Origin: Bacillota bacterium
GTDB lineage: Bacteria; Bacillota; Clostridia; Christensenellales; Aristaeellaceae
Direction: 5' to 3'
Assembly (NCBI GenBank): GCA_023411375.1
Contig: JAEYOW010000033.1
Location: forward strand, 62,001 to 126,000
DNA: 64,000 nucleotides
This document shows, piece after piece, positions 1 to 7,101 of the stretch. The notes beneath the pieces are model-generated. The model saw only the letters and a list, made by a program, of their open reading frames with translations. It was not told the DNA's origin and ran no database searches. How positions within the stretch are numbered: the stretch's first letter is position 1; each line of letters opens with the position of its first letter. The translations under genes were made by a program, and so were the position numbers.

Positions 1-765
1 CTGGGCGATAATCTGCGTCGGCACGGCAATACCGCCGTTCGAAACGAAGGAAACGCTGACCTCAATGCCATACCAGGCATAGAGATTCAGGGTTTTTTCG
101 CCTTCCGTTACTGCATTGCTGATGGGAGTGCTGAAATCGAAGGCATTAATTGCCGATACAGGCATATCGCCCTGCAGCATCGTAGCCCAACCGCGGAAGA
201 TTTTTCCTTCCAGAGAAGGAGCCGTAGCGGGATTGACAGTGCGGCCTTCGTCAACGGAAACGGTCAGGTGAACGGTTGTGCCGTCCTGGCTGTAGAAATT
301 GACATAATAGCGGCCTTCTGCGTCGGGATCAACCCATTTTGCAAAAAGGGTGATATTGGCGGTAATCGCAGAATCCGTGCTGAATTCATTGTTCAGCTCT
401 GCATCCGTGTACCATCCGGCAAATACTTTTACAGCTTTGCCGCTCTCGTCCAGCCATGAAATGGCCGGAAGCGTCGTGATGGTATTGCCGTCTTCAACAG
501 TAACGGAAGCGGGCGCAACGACGCCAGCTGCCAGCGCATCGGCTCCGATGTTGAATTCTACGGTATGTGCAGTTAAGGCATCATTTGCAATGGGCTGTTC
601 TGTCGGAGTGTTAATTGCGTCCAACAGTACTCCGCCGTCTGCAAGACCGGGAATGACGGGATCAGAAATTGTTTCTGCGTCCGATGCCAAACCGGTGGGG
701 AGAAGCAGCAAGAGCATCAGCGCGGTAAGTACCAGCGCAGTTACCCTTTTCAGCTTTGTTCTCAT
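1..765 (-). CDS. Secreted surface protein with InlB-like repeats (C-terminus off window)
   Basis: The reading frame opens at the ATG at 763-765 and runs without a stop to the window edge (255 codons). It begins with a Sec signal peptide: basic MRTKLKR, a hydrophobic LVLTALMLLLLL core, and a likely cleavage near GLASDA. Two stretches resemble the InlB B-repeat/Listeria-Bacteroides repeat (VEFNIGADALAAG...FAGWYTDAELNNEF and VNFYSQDGTTVHLTVSVDEG...FRGWATM), a beta-grasp unit common on surfaces of gut Clostridia. It lies 35 bases downstream of the next surface gene on the same strand, so the two are probably co-transcribed. The anchor region is not visible. A role in adhesion or wall association is inferred; no substrate can be named. 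Confidence 0.75.
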   Translation of the reverse strand, partial: MRTKLKRVTALVLTALMLLLLLPTGLASDAETISDPVIPGLADGGVLLDAINTPTEQPIANDALTAHTVEFNIGADALAAGVVAPASVTVEDGNTITTLPAISWLDESGKAVKVFAGWYTDAELNNEFSTDSAITANITLFAKWVDPDAEGRYYVNFYSQDGTTVHLTVSVDEGRTVNPATAPSLEGKIFRGWATMLQGDMPVSAINAFDFSTPISNAVTEGEKTLNLYAWYGIEVSVSFVSNGGIAVPTQIIAQ

Positions 766-800
766 GGTTCTCTCTCCTTCCTATTGATGGTTGTTTTTCA

Positions 801-2528
801 TCACTCATTCACTGTTACGCACATTCTCCATGCCGTGAGCAGGTTCTTTTCCGTCAAGACATAGGTGAAGGAAAGGTCGCCGGACTGTGCGTTCTGCCAT
901 TCCCCAATGATGCTGCCGTCGCTGCTCGCAGCGGCATACTGCCAATAGCAGGTGTAATTCAGGCCCTCATAGCCCGTAAGCATCGCGGTCAGCGTGATCT
1001 GGCTGCCGAGCTGCAGGGTTTCGGTGTCATAGGACGTGGTGACGATTACCGATTTCGGCGTGGTGTTTTCAGCGGTCGCATCCGGCACTACCTCGGCGTC
1101 CTCTCTTACGCGGGCGCGGATGTAGACCGGGCTTTCGACGGGCTGGCTAAAATCGTAGGGTGTGATGCCGGTATAGGTGCCGTTTTCATCGCAGGGATAC
1201 CAGCCGAGGAAGGTACCTTCTTCAAAGAGGAAAACCTCTTCCTCGAAAGTCTTGCCGCCCTCGACCTCGTAGGCCGTGAGCAAATTACCGTTCGCGTCGA
1301 AATACTTCACGGTGTAAAGAATAGGCATATCCTTTGCAATGGGCTGTTCCGTTTCTTCCGGAAGAACGACTTCCGGTTCGTCGGTCGGCTCCGCGTCGGG
1401 AATGAGCGTGTCGCCCTCATAGCGCATTTCGGGAATGTCGCCGATGGCATTCACGAGATCGGCGCGAATGAAACCCTCACTGCCCTGATAGATGACGGCA
1501 TACCATGCCTCGCCGTTGGCATTGACGACCCTGGCAATCACTTCAACGTTCTCGCCGTTCTGGAGCTTGGCGATGCGATCCGAATGCTGGCTCGGTTCGC
1601 TGCGCATGTTCACGTCGGACTTGTTGACGTGGGACTGACTCAGATCCCCCTCCGGCTGCTTCGGTTCCTCGGTTTCCTCAATGATGGGTTCTTCATAGAG
1701 AATGTCCGCCATGAAAACCGGCTTGCCGTCTACCTTGCGAATGCCGACCGAATTCAGACAGACCTCGGTCTGTTCCTTGTCAAGGAGCTCCAGAGAGGAA
1801 GCAAAGAAGTAAGCGTGCTCGCAGGCGTCGGCCTGCAGGGATTCATCGGTGACGAAATAGGCTTCGTAGAGGCTGCCTTGCTCATAAGCGGAAACCTCGT
1901 GGACGAGCATGACCGTGTCGCCAATCAACTCGCCGAGCTTTTCGTTACGGCCCATGTCCTTATAGAGACTGGTTCCGCTGGAAACCTTGGCGTAGGGCGA
2001 AACGTAGATTTCAGGGATTTCCGGCACGTCGGTCGGCTCCGCAGCGGGAGTCTCCGTCGGTTCGATCTCAGGCTCTCCTTCCGGAGGAAGGGACGACGTG
2101 GGCTGCTCTGCAGTGGGAGTCTCCGTCGGCTCGGTCTCAGGCTCTCCTTCCGGAGGAAGGGGCGACGTGGGCTGCTCCGCAGCAGGTTCCTGCGTCGGCT
2201 CAGCTTCCGGCTCAGTGTCGGAGGCGCCGTTTTCTTCAACGCCCTGCTCCGGCTCAACCGGCTGCTCGGGCGTTTTATCTTCGCCCGCAGGCTCTACGCC
2301 TTCGCCGGGAATGATGACGTTCGAGATTTCCGTCTCGCCAGCGTCATCTTCGCCGGTTCCATTTTCGGAAGCAGGCTCTTCGTTTCCGCCGTCCGGCGCA
2401 GGCGTGTTTTCCGTGATCTCGGCGGGCGTCGCTTCATCGGCAGCGCTCTGGGCATAGGCGATAACGCCTGTACTGATCAGCGCCAGTACCAAAGCGAGGG
2501 CCAATGCGAGCAGTTTTTTCGGATTCAT
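801..2528 (-). CDS. Secreted surface protein: Pro/Glu-rich linker, SH3b, InlB-like repeat
   Basis: A 575-aa exported protein. I chose the ATG at 2528 rather than the longer frame because AAAGAGGAGGAAG sits just upstream and the protein then starts with a signal peptide (MNPKKLLALALALVLALIS, cleavage near AYAQSA). After an acidic Pro/Glu/Thr-rich low-complexity region (about residues 30-180) come an SH3b-like domain (VNKSDVNMRSEPSQHSDRIA..., about 370-430), an InlB-like repeat (YTVKYFDANGNLLTAYEVEGG...FLGWYP, about 455-525), and a C-terminal Ig-like segment containing YTCYWQYAAA. The linker holds a 69-bp tandem repeat. The likely role is a wall-associated surface protein; the ligand is unknown. 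It probably forms an operon with the gene downstream. Confidence 0.8.
   Translation of the reverse strand: MNPKKLLALALALVLALISTGVIAYAQSAADEATPAEITENTPAPDGGNEEPASENGTGEDDAGETEISNVIIPGEGVEPAGEDKTPEQPVEPEQGVEENGASDTEPEAEPTQEPAAEQPTSPLPPEGEPETEPTETPTAEQPTSSLPPEGEPEIEPTETPAAEPTDVPEIPEIYVSPYAKVSSGTSLYKDMGRNEKLGELIGDTVMLVHEVSAYEQGSLYEAYFVTDESLQADACEHAYFFASSLELLDKEQTEVCLNSVGIRKVDGKPVFMADILYEEPIIEETEEPKQPEGDLSQSHVNKSDVNMRSEPSQHSDRIAKLQNGENVEVIARVVNANGEAWYAVIYQGSEGFIRADLVNAIGDIPEMRYEGDTLIPDAEPTDEPEVVLPEETEQPIAKDMPILYTVKYFDANGNLLTAYEVEGGKTFEEEVFLFEEGTFLGWYPCDENGTYTGITPYDFSQPVESPVYIRARVREDAEVVPDATAENTTPKSVIVTTSYDTETLQLGSQITLTAMLTGYEGLNYTCYWQYAAASSDGSIIGEWQNAQSGDLSFTYVLTEKNLLTAWRMCVTVNE
2041..2178. repeat. 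69-bp tandem repeat, two units, inside the surface-protein linker
   Basis: Units 2041-2109 and 2110-2178 are nearly identical (each begins GCAG.GGGAGTCTCCGTCGG) and a degraded third unit follows. Each encodes 23 residues of the acidic linker (PPEGEPE.EPTETPxAEQPTS). The period is a multiple of three, so copy-number change would keep the frame. Confidence 0.9.
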
Positions 2529-2561
2529 ACTTCTTCCTCCTCTTTGATGCCCATGTATCGT

Positions 2562-2625
2562 CGTGATGGGCGATTCTCTATCTGATCCGTGTTGTGTCGC
2601 CTCGCAAGGGAGGCAGCCCATCACG
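2562..2625. other. Nested inverted repeat between the AP2 gene and the surface-protein operon
   Basis: CGTGATGGGC (2562-2571) pairs with GCCCATCACG (2616-2625), and a smaller hairpin GCCTC-gcaagg-GAGGC (2599-2614) lies inside. The structure is in the 5' leader of the 2528 gene and just past the end of the AP2 gene. There is no good T run, so it is a weak terminator at best. A leader structure for the surface operon is an alternative. Confidence 0.45.
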
Positions 2626-2650
2626 CGGATTCCAATTTCAGTGCGGCCCA

Positions 2651-3625
2651 TTATTCCGGAGCTTCGATTTCCTCCGGGCGCGGTGTCGTTTCCAGGCGCA
2701 GGCCGGTCGAGCCGCGAACGACGGAAAAGTGAAGCGGGTGCGTCTCCGCCCATGCGGAGCTTTCGTCGGCCCGGCGTTTCCACTTCTCATAGAGCAGAAC
2801 GGCCTGGCCGGAGATCAATTCGTCCGCCTCATACCGTGCTGCCGCCGCTTCCTCAAGCGTTTCGTAGGTTCCAAGGAAATACTGCTTTTTCTGGAAAACG
2901 ATCTTCGCCATGTATTTCCCCTTTACCCGGTAAACACCCTTAACGCCGGTGGTGTTGCTGGAAGGAATCTTCTGACTTCGCAGATGGTCGATGGATGTTC
3001 CGTCCACGCGCGTAATCATCTGATTCAGCTTCTGGTCATGTTCGCGCTTCTGGCAGCCGCAGCTGACGATGTTGTCGTACATGAGCCAGTTATACGGGAT
3101 GTCCAGCTCCTGTCCGCAGGCGCAGCGGCAATGCCAGATGACGCTTCCGCGCGAATCGCGCTGTTCCGTGGGATACAGGGCCGTGAGTCTGCCGAATGTC
3201 CGGTTTGTAATGTCGGCGTGAGCATAACGCTTCAAATCCTTCCGGCAGCCGCAATGGGTTCGTTTTCCCGTAACCAGCGCCGTGGCCATCACCTCGCAGA
3301 TGCTTCCGCATTTGCATTTACACCACCACCAGACGCCGCGGCCCGGCTGCCTTTTATTCGAACGTCCGAGAACCTTCAGGTCGCCGAACGTCCTCCCGGT
3401 CAGGTCGTAGGCCTGCCCGCGCGAGGCCTCCTGTTGGGCGCAACCGCAGCTGCCGCTCTCCCCGTAGCGCAAGGCCCTTTCCCGCACGAAGCGATAGGTG
3501 CCGCATTCGCATTTACAGAGCCGAAGTGCTTCTCCGCGCCGGTCGGTTTTCTGATCCGCCAATACCGTCCAGCGCCCAATGCGGGCTCCCGGATAAACGT
3601 CGTTGCGAATCGCTTCTTCGTTCAT
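2651..3625 (-). CDS. Zinc-ribbon repeat protein with C-terminal AP2-like DNA-binding domain (second of pair)
   Basis: A 324-aa protein. The start is the ATG at 3625, which overlaps the upstream stop codon as ATGA, implying translational coupling. Three tandem modules of about 55-60 residues each carry a CxCxCG... and CGC pattern (CKCECGTYR...SCGC, CKCKCGSIC...HCGC, CRCACGQEL...SCGC), suggesting metal-binding ribbons. They are followed by an AP2-like segment (NTTGVKGVYRVKGKYMAKIVFQKKQYFLGTYETLEEAAAARYEA, split over two beta strands and a helix). This layout is known from phage and homing-type AP2 proteins, but no HNH or GIY-YIG nuclease motif is visible. Sequence-specific DNA binding is inferred. 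It could be prophage cargo or a separate mobile unit. Confidence 0.7.
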   Translation of the reverse strand: MNEEAIRNDVYPGARIGRWTVLADQKTDRRGEALRLCKCECGTYRFVRERALRYGESGSCGCAQQEASRGQAYDLTGRTFGDLKVLGRSNKRQPGRGVWWWCKCKCGSICEVMATALVTGKRTHCGCRKDLKRYAHADITNRTFGRLTALYPTEQRDSRGSVIWHCRCACGQELDIPYNWLMYDNIVSCGCQKREHDQKLNQMITRVDGTSIDHLRSQKIPSSNTTGVKGVYRVKGKYMAKIVFQKKQYFLGTYETLEEAAAARYEADELISGQAVLLYEKWKRRADESSAWAETHPLHFSVVRGSTGLRLETTPRPEEIEAPE

Positions 3626-4401
3626 TGCGGGCACCTCACTTTCGCTGGCGAGCTGCTCAGGACAAGCGGGCGAGTATTCCATATCTCTCGTTCTTCACGG
3701 AGATACGTTTCCAATACCTGCCGAAAGGACGTGTCCAAATCCTGCCCGTCGAGCTTCTTCTGAACGAAATCCAGTCTTAGCTTTTCCGCGCCCTTTCGAA
3801 TGGCGACAGCCCTCTTGATGTCGTCGAAATGGCCGAGGGAATATTGCTTCCCGGCATAGCAGATGTATGCCTGCCATTGGTTCCGGTAACGGGCTACACC
3901 CTTGTGCCCGCTGGTGTTATCCTTGGGCAGCTTGTCAGAGGCGATGATTTCCAGGCATGTGCCGTCAATGAAGGTACGTCCATCGCCGCGGATTTCGTCT
4001 CCATAGCAGCCGCAGCTTTTGGTATGACCTGTAAGCAGTTTATTGCTGCTTATGGTCACATACTCGCCGCAATCGCAGAGACAAAGCCAGCGAATGCTGC
4101 TGTCCGTGTCGCGCACGGGTACGGGTTCCAATGCAACCAGCCGCCCAAATCTCATGTTGGTCAAGTCTTTGGCACGGTTCGTCGTACAGCCGCAGCTTTT
4201 TTTGATGCCGCAGCGCAGGAGGCTTTCCCGAATGAGAACCACGTTTCCGCAGGCGCAGCGGCAGCGCCAGGCAGGCGAAATCACGCCGTGAGCTTCCATG
4301 GTTTCCCGCCTGATGCAGGTCAGTTTTCCGAAGCGGCTGCCTTCATGAACAGGCTGTGTCTTCTGGCTGGGCAGGGAAACGCTTTTTCTTTTCCCGCCCA
4401 C
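3622..4401 (-). CDS. Zinc-ribbon repeat protein with C-terminal AP2-like domain (first of pair)
   Basis: A 259-aa paralogue of its downstream neighbour. The GTG at 4401 is preceded by CGGAGG at a spacing of eight; no better start is in frame. Two zinc-ribbon-like modules (GSRFGKLTCIRRE...CRCACGNVV...SCGC and NMRFGRLVALEPV...CLCDCGEYV...SCGC) precede an AP2-like segment (NTSGHKGVARYRNQWQAYI, then KQYSLGHFDDIKRAV). The last residues and the stop overlap the next start. No catalytic nuclease motif is seen. The pair may regulate, mobilise or restrict; all three are guesses. A stable hairpin occupies its leader (4443-4477). Confidence 0.7.
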   Translation of the reverse strand: MGGKRKSVSLPSQKTQPVHEGSRFGKLTCIRRETMEAHGVISPAWRCRCACGNVVLIRESLLRCGIKKSCGCTTNRAKDLTNMRFGRLVALEPVPVRDTDSSIRWLCLCDCGEYVTISSNKLLTGHTKSCGCYGDEIRGDGRTFIDGTCLEIIASDKLPKDNTSGHKGVARYRNQWQAYICYAGKQYSLGHFDDIKRAVAIRKGAEKLRLDFVQKKLDGQDLDTSFRQVLETYLREEREIWNTRPLVLSSSPAKVRCPQ

Positions 4402-4442
4402 GAAAATCGACCTCCGTTCTGATACATTTCCACATGGAAAGC

Positions 4443-4477
4443 AGGGGATGTGAGCTTTCTTTCGCTCTGCATCCCCT
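4443..4477 (-). promoter_or_regulatory. Leader hairpin upstream of the AP2 gene pair; rest of 4402-4818 has no gene
   Basis: AGGGGATG (4443-4450) pairs with CATCCCCT (4470-4477), extended inside by GAGC/GCTC (4452-4455 and 4464-4467). It is about 40 bases upstream of the GTG start on the minus strand and has no terminator-like T run in that direction. The remainder of 4402-4818 holds no convincing gene, promoter or RNA that I can see. This gap is a candidate place for the left prophage boundary, but no att core was found. Confidence 0.4.
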
Positions 4478-4818
4478 CGCGCTTTTCTTGCACATAATGA
4501 CGGGCGTCCTGTCGATGGAAGCTAACCCGTCCGCGGATGAATGTGCGGTTGTCGCGCGAGTGGAATGATAGATAAAGGCGGTCGGAATTCCCGCTGCAGA
4601 CTCACAGCCGTGATGCGGGGCATAATGTAGACAATAGGCACCAGTCGTGATAAAATACCAATGATAGGAAAAGGCCTGTTGGGTGCGCTGTAAAAGAGGG
4701 CTTTTGCGGCGTTTCGCAGCATCGTGATGCGGGTCGTGTCCTTGGCGCATAATTTCTACCCTATACGCCAATTTTTTCTTCTCGTTCCTTCTTTTTTCAC
4801 AATGTTAACGTTCTTATT

Positions 4819-5409
4819 TTAATCCATAGCCCAACGTAGAAAAGTCTTGTGTGCGACCTGAAGGCGACGGGCCGCTTCGCGGGCGGAGATTGCACCTTCG
4901 CGCCATGCTACAAGGCACGCTTCGTAGTTGGATGGACGCTCCTTGCAGGGCGGCCCGAAGCGAACGCCGCGCTGGCGCGCCGCCGCGATCCCCTCCGCCT
5001 GCCGTTGGTGAATGAATTCCCTCTCTGTCTGAGCAACGTAGGAAAGAAGCTGCAAAACGATGTCCGCAATCAGCGTGCCGGTCAGATTCCGGTTCTGCCG
5101 TGTGTCCAGAAGCGGCATATCCAAAACGACGATGGCGGCCTTCTTCTCTTTGGTGATGATCCGCCATTGATCCAGAATGTCCTCGTAATTCCGGCCCAGG
5201 CGGTCGATGCTCTTGATGACCAGCGTGTCGCCTTCCTGCAGAATATTCAACAGTCTGCGATAAGCGGGCCGGTTGAAATCCTTGCCGGATTGCTTGTCCA
5301 GAAAGATGTGCGTCTGCGCTACGCCAAATTGCTGCATTGCGATCATTTGCCTGTCCTCGTTTTGCTCTCGCGTCGATACTCTTGCGTATCCATAGATTTT
5401 TTCTTCCAT
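4819..5409 (-). CDS. Small serine recombinase (resolvase/invertase family)
   Basis: A 196-aa protein of normal length for the Hin/Tn3-resolvase group. The N-terminal catalytic domain begins GYARVSTREQNEDRQ, with the nucleophilic serine in ARVS, and continues with the conserved GDTLVIKSIDRLGRN and REFIHQRQAEGIAAAR helix. The C-terminus (NYEACLVAWREGAISAREAARRLQVAHKTFLRW) is a short helix-turn-helix for site binding. The start at 5409 follows AGGAGG by eight bases. It is divergent from the HTH gene at 5634, and the 224-base gap contains three palindromic operators. It may invert or resolve DNA within the element; the large recombinases at the other end are better integrase candidates. Confidence 0.9.
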   Translation of the reverse strand: MEEKIYGYARVSTREQNEDRQMIAMQQFGVAQTHIFLDKQSGKDFNRPAYRRLLNILQEGDTLVIKSIDRLGRNYEDILDQWRIITKEKKAAIVVLDMPLLDTRQNRNLTGTLIADIVLQLLSYVAQTEREFIHQRQAEGIAAARQRGVRFGPPCKERPSNYEACLVAWREGAISAREAARRLQVAHKTFLRWAMD

Positions 5410-5519
5410 TTTCTCTGCCTCCTGTAATTAAGGATACGCCCCATTTTACAGAAAGCACCCAATGCCTGTGTTATCCTCGCAATGTTTTCCCTGAGAATCC
5501 TCCGTTCTCTGCATAAGCA

Positions 5520-5620
5520 GTCTATTTATAGACCATCTTAGCACATTCAAATCTAAAAGTCCATATATAGACCGCATATTGAAAGACAATTTGCTATGCT
5601 TAATAGGGCTATATATAGAC
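5520..5620. promoter_or_regulatory. Three 14-bp operator palindromes, consensus GTCTAT-NN-ATAGAC
   Basis: GTCTATTTATAGAC at 5520-5533 has perfect six-base arms. GTCCATATATAGAC at 5560-5573 and GGCTATATATAGAC at 5607-5620 each have one arm mismatch. Centres are 40 and 47 bp apart, in the divergent gap between the resolvase and the HTH gene. The last copy ends 13 bases before the HTH start codon. This is a typical arrangement for an autoregulated XRE-family repressor, which I take to be the 80-aa protein at 5634. Confidence 0.7.
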
Positions 5621-5633
5621 AGGGAGCGATAAA

Positions 5634-5876
5634 ATGGGCACAGTTGAATGCGTGGGAAATCGGATTCTGGAGCTATGCAGGAAAAAGAATCTGTCAATCA
5701 ATGGGCTGGCCCGGAGCGCGGGCGTGCCGCCGACGACGGTGAAGAACATTTTGAATGGCGCGAGTCGAAATCCGGGAATTGTGACGATCAAGATGATTTG
5801 CGATGGATTCGGCATTTCGCTGGTGGAATTCTTTGATACGAAGGAATTTCGGGAATTGGAGCAGGAGCTGCAATAA
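5634..5876 (+). CDS. XRE/Cro-type helix-turn-helix regulator
   Basis: An 80-aa single-domain protein. The ATG at 5634 follows GGGAGCG. The five-helix XRE fold is recognisable: NRILELCRKKNLSINGLARSAGVPPTTVKNILNG with the recognition helix around PPTTVKNILN, followed by IVTIKMICDGFGISLVEFF. It lacks an oligomerisation or protease domain, so it resembles Cro or small chromosomal XRE regulators. Three near-identical palindromes lie just upstream, shared with the divergent resolvase gene, and it likely represses both. A bidirectional-looking terminator (5929-5968) closes the unit. Confidence 0.88.
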   Translation: MGTVECVGNRILELCRKKNLSINGLARSAGVPPTTVKNILNGASRNPGIVTIKMICDGFGISLVEFFDTKEFRELEQELQ

Positions 5877-5894
5877 GTCTGACGCTGGTGTAAA

Positions 5895-5920
5895 TCTACG
5901 TTATATATCTACGTTATATA
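5895..5920. repeat. Tandem 13-bp direct repeat TCTACGTTATATA x2
   Basis: Copies at 5895-5907 and 5908-5920 are identical and abut each other, in the AT-rich spacer between the HTH gene and its terminator. Each half contains TACGTTATA. Function is unknown; a binding site or a small expansion are both possible. Confidence 0.8.
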
Positions 5921-5928
5921 TAATGAAG

Positions 5929-5968
5929 AAACACCCATTGCTTCCTTGGTCGGAGGCAATGGGTGTTT
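5929..5968. terminator. Intrinsic terminator between convergent genes
   Basis: AAACACCCATTGC (5929-5941) and GCAATGGGTGTTT (5956-5968) form a perfect 13-bp stem with a 14-base loop. The terminal A/T base pairs supply a short U tract in either direction. It separates the plus-strand HTH gene from the minus-strand SLOG gene, so it probably serves both. Confidence 0.85.
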
Positions 5969-5989
5969 GCTATTTCCGTGTTGAAATTG

Positions 5990-6529
5990 TCATGCGGCAG
6001 GCAATACCGGTTGGATGATCTGAACGGTTACGCCGTTTGCTTTGGCGTAGCCTATGGTCATGGCTGTGCCGCCTGGCTGGCCGTCATAGGCGGCAAGCAG
6101 CAGGTCGGCATTATTGACGAGATAGCGGTTCCGAATGAACATGGCGCTTTTCGTATATACATGACTGGTCGCCGTAGTGATGTCAGCCAATTCAAAAAGC
6201 AGGTCGTGCCGCGCCTGGTATTCCTCCGGCCATTTGCTGGCCTGATCGTCGAATGGGCTGACCATTTCCAGAATAACCTCCGGATGCTGCTTGCGCAATT
6301 CAACGACGGCCTCTGCTGCGAACATATCCATGCCCAAAGCACCGCCAGAGATAAAATGGCGATAGCCCATGTCATAGAGCGTTTGGATCGTAGCCTGAAC
6401 GCGCTTTTTGAAATCAATGCAGCGAGGATCTGTTTCGTCAAAGCCGAAAGGCATTTTCTGCGGACGATAGCCTGTGAAAGCGCAGCGATGCATATTGAGC
6501 GCCGGTTTTCTGCGAACGATATTTTCCAT
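5990..6529 (-). CDS. SLOG-domain protein of the DUF1273/YpsA type
   Basis: A 179-aa protein. It shows the Rossmann-like features of the family: CAFTGYRPQKMPFGFDE near the N-terminus, GYRHFISGGALGMDMFAAE in the middle, and NADLLLAAYDGQPGGTAMTIGYAKA near the C-terminus. SLOG proteins are thought to bind nucleotide-derived ligands, and YpsA-like members are frequent in Firmicutes phages; the reaction here is unknown. Its ATG shares one base with the stop of the LexA-like gene upstream (TAATG), so the two are translationally coupled. It belongs to the leftward, lysogeny-side transcript. Confidence 0.85.
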   Translation of the reverse strand: MENIVRRKPALNMHRCAFTGYRPQKMPFGFDETDPRCIDFKKRVQATIQTLYDMGYRHFISGGALGMDMFAAEAVVELRKQHPEVILEMVSPFDDQASKWPEEYQARHDLLFELADITTATSHVYTKSAMFIRNRYLVNNADLLLAAYDGQPGGTAMTIGYAKANGVTVQIIQPVLPAA

Positions 6530-6948
6530 TATAACGCCTCCCCGTTGTCGATAGAACAGTTTACGATGCGGGAAACAGGCCGCTTCAGGCGCGTCGCGTC
6601 CAGGATGCCGGTGAATGAAAGCTCCAAACCGTCCCGTTCTTTTTTGAGATTGCAGTCAAAACAAACCACGCCGCCGTCTGCAGCCTCCAGACGAATGCGC
6701 TGCACCTGTTCCCCCGCGCCCGCCGTCAATTTGGTCTTGCGGCGCAGGGTCAGTTTGCGGGGACATTGCTCCACAGGCGGCAATACGCCACTTTGAATGA
6801 GGTCATGAATATGCCGACTTACGGTGGCGGTGGATTTGATACCGATGCCTATGGCGATCTCCCGGTAAGACGGCGAGTAGCCGTGCTGATCGCAGAAGGC
6901 GGATACAAAGTCCAGAATTTTCTCTTTCGTTTTACTAACTTCTCCCAT
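6529..6948 (-). CDS. LexA-type winged-helix DNA-binding protein without a peptidase domain
   Basis: A 139-aa protein whose first 70 residues match the LexA DNA-binding domain (KEKILDFVSAFCDQHGYSPSYREIAIGIGIKSTATVSRHIHDLIQSGVL). The rest (about 70-139) lacks the S24 autoprotease Ser/Lys motifs and is of unknown function, so it cannot be SOS-cleaved like LexA itself. The ATG at 6948 follows GGAGGGAG. It is coupled to the SLOG gene downstream and sits 150 bases downstream of the CI-like repressor gene, probably on the same transcript. A role in lysogeny control is inferred from position. Confidence 0.8.
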   Translation of the reverse strand: MGEVSKTKEKILDFVSAFCDQHGYSPSYREIAIGIGIKSTATVSRHIHDLIQSGVLPPVEQCPRKLTLRRKTKLTAGAGEQVQRIRLEAADGGVVCFDCNLKKERDGLELSFTGILDATRLKRPVSRIVNCSIDNGEAL

Positions 6949-6954
6949 GGCGAT

Positions 6955-7029
6955 TCACTCCCTCCGTGTCATGAGCCAACGTCTCCTGTTTCGGTCGCCA
7001 GATTCGCGGCTGTGTTCATAATGTTGCAT
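6955..7029 (-). CDS. Possible 24-aa leader ORF
   Basis: ATG at 7027-7029 with an ideal AAGGAGG seven bases upstream opens a 24-codon frame (MQHYEHSRESGD...RRE) that stops at 6955-6957, just before the ribosome binding site of the LexA-like gene. The composition is basic and unremarkable. It may be a translated leader or chance; the strong ribosome binding site is the only real support. Confidence 0.4.
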   Translation of the reverse strand: MQHYEHSRESGDRNRRRWLMTRRE

Positions 7030-7101
7030 GAGCGTTTCCTCCTTGAAAAAGGGTATAGGAAATATGCCGACCGGAAGGGCCGGTTGCGTTAATTTTATTC
7101 T

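Noticed and set aside
801..2783. Longer start for the surface protein at 2783
   Set aside because: The ATG at 2528 has a strong ribosome binding site and gives a signal peptide; the upstream extension overlaps the AP2 gene and is not conserved in type.
4343..4771. 142-codon minus-strand frame beyond the AP2 pair
   Set aside because: No ribosome binding site, no protein family pattern, and it overlaps the start and leader of the AP2 gene.
2529..4818. Matching attL core for the right end of the prophage
   Set aside because: I compared the gaps 2529-2650 and 4402-4818 with 52315-52797 by eye and found no shared core long enough to trust.
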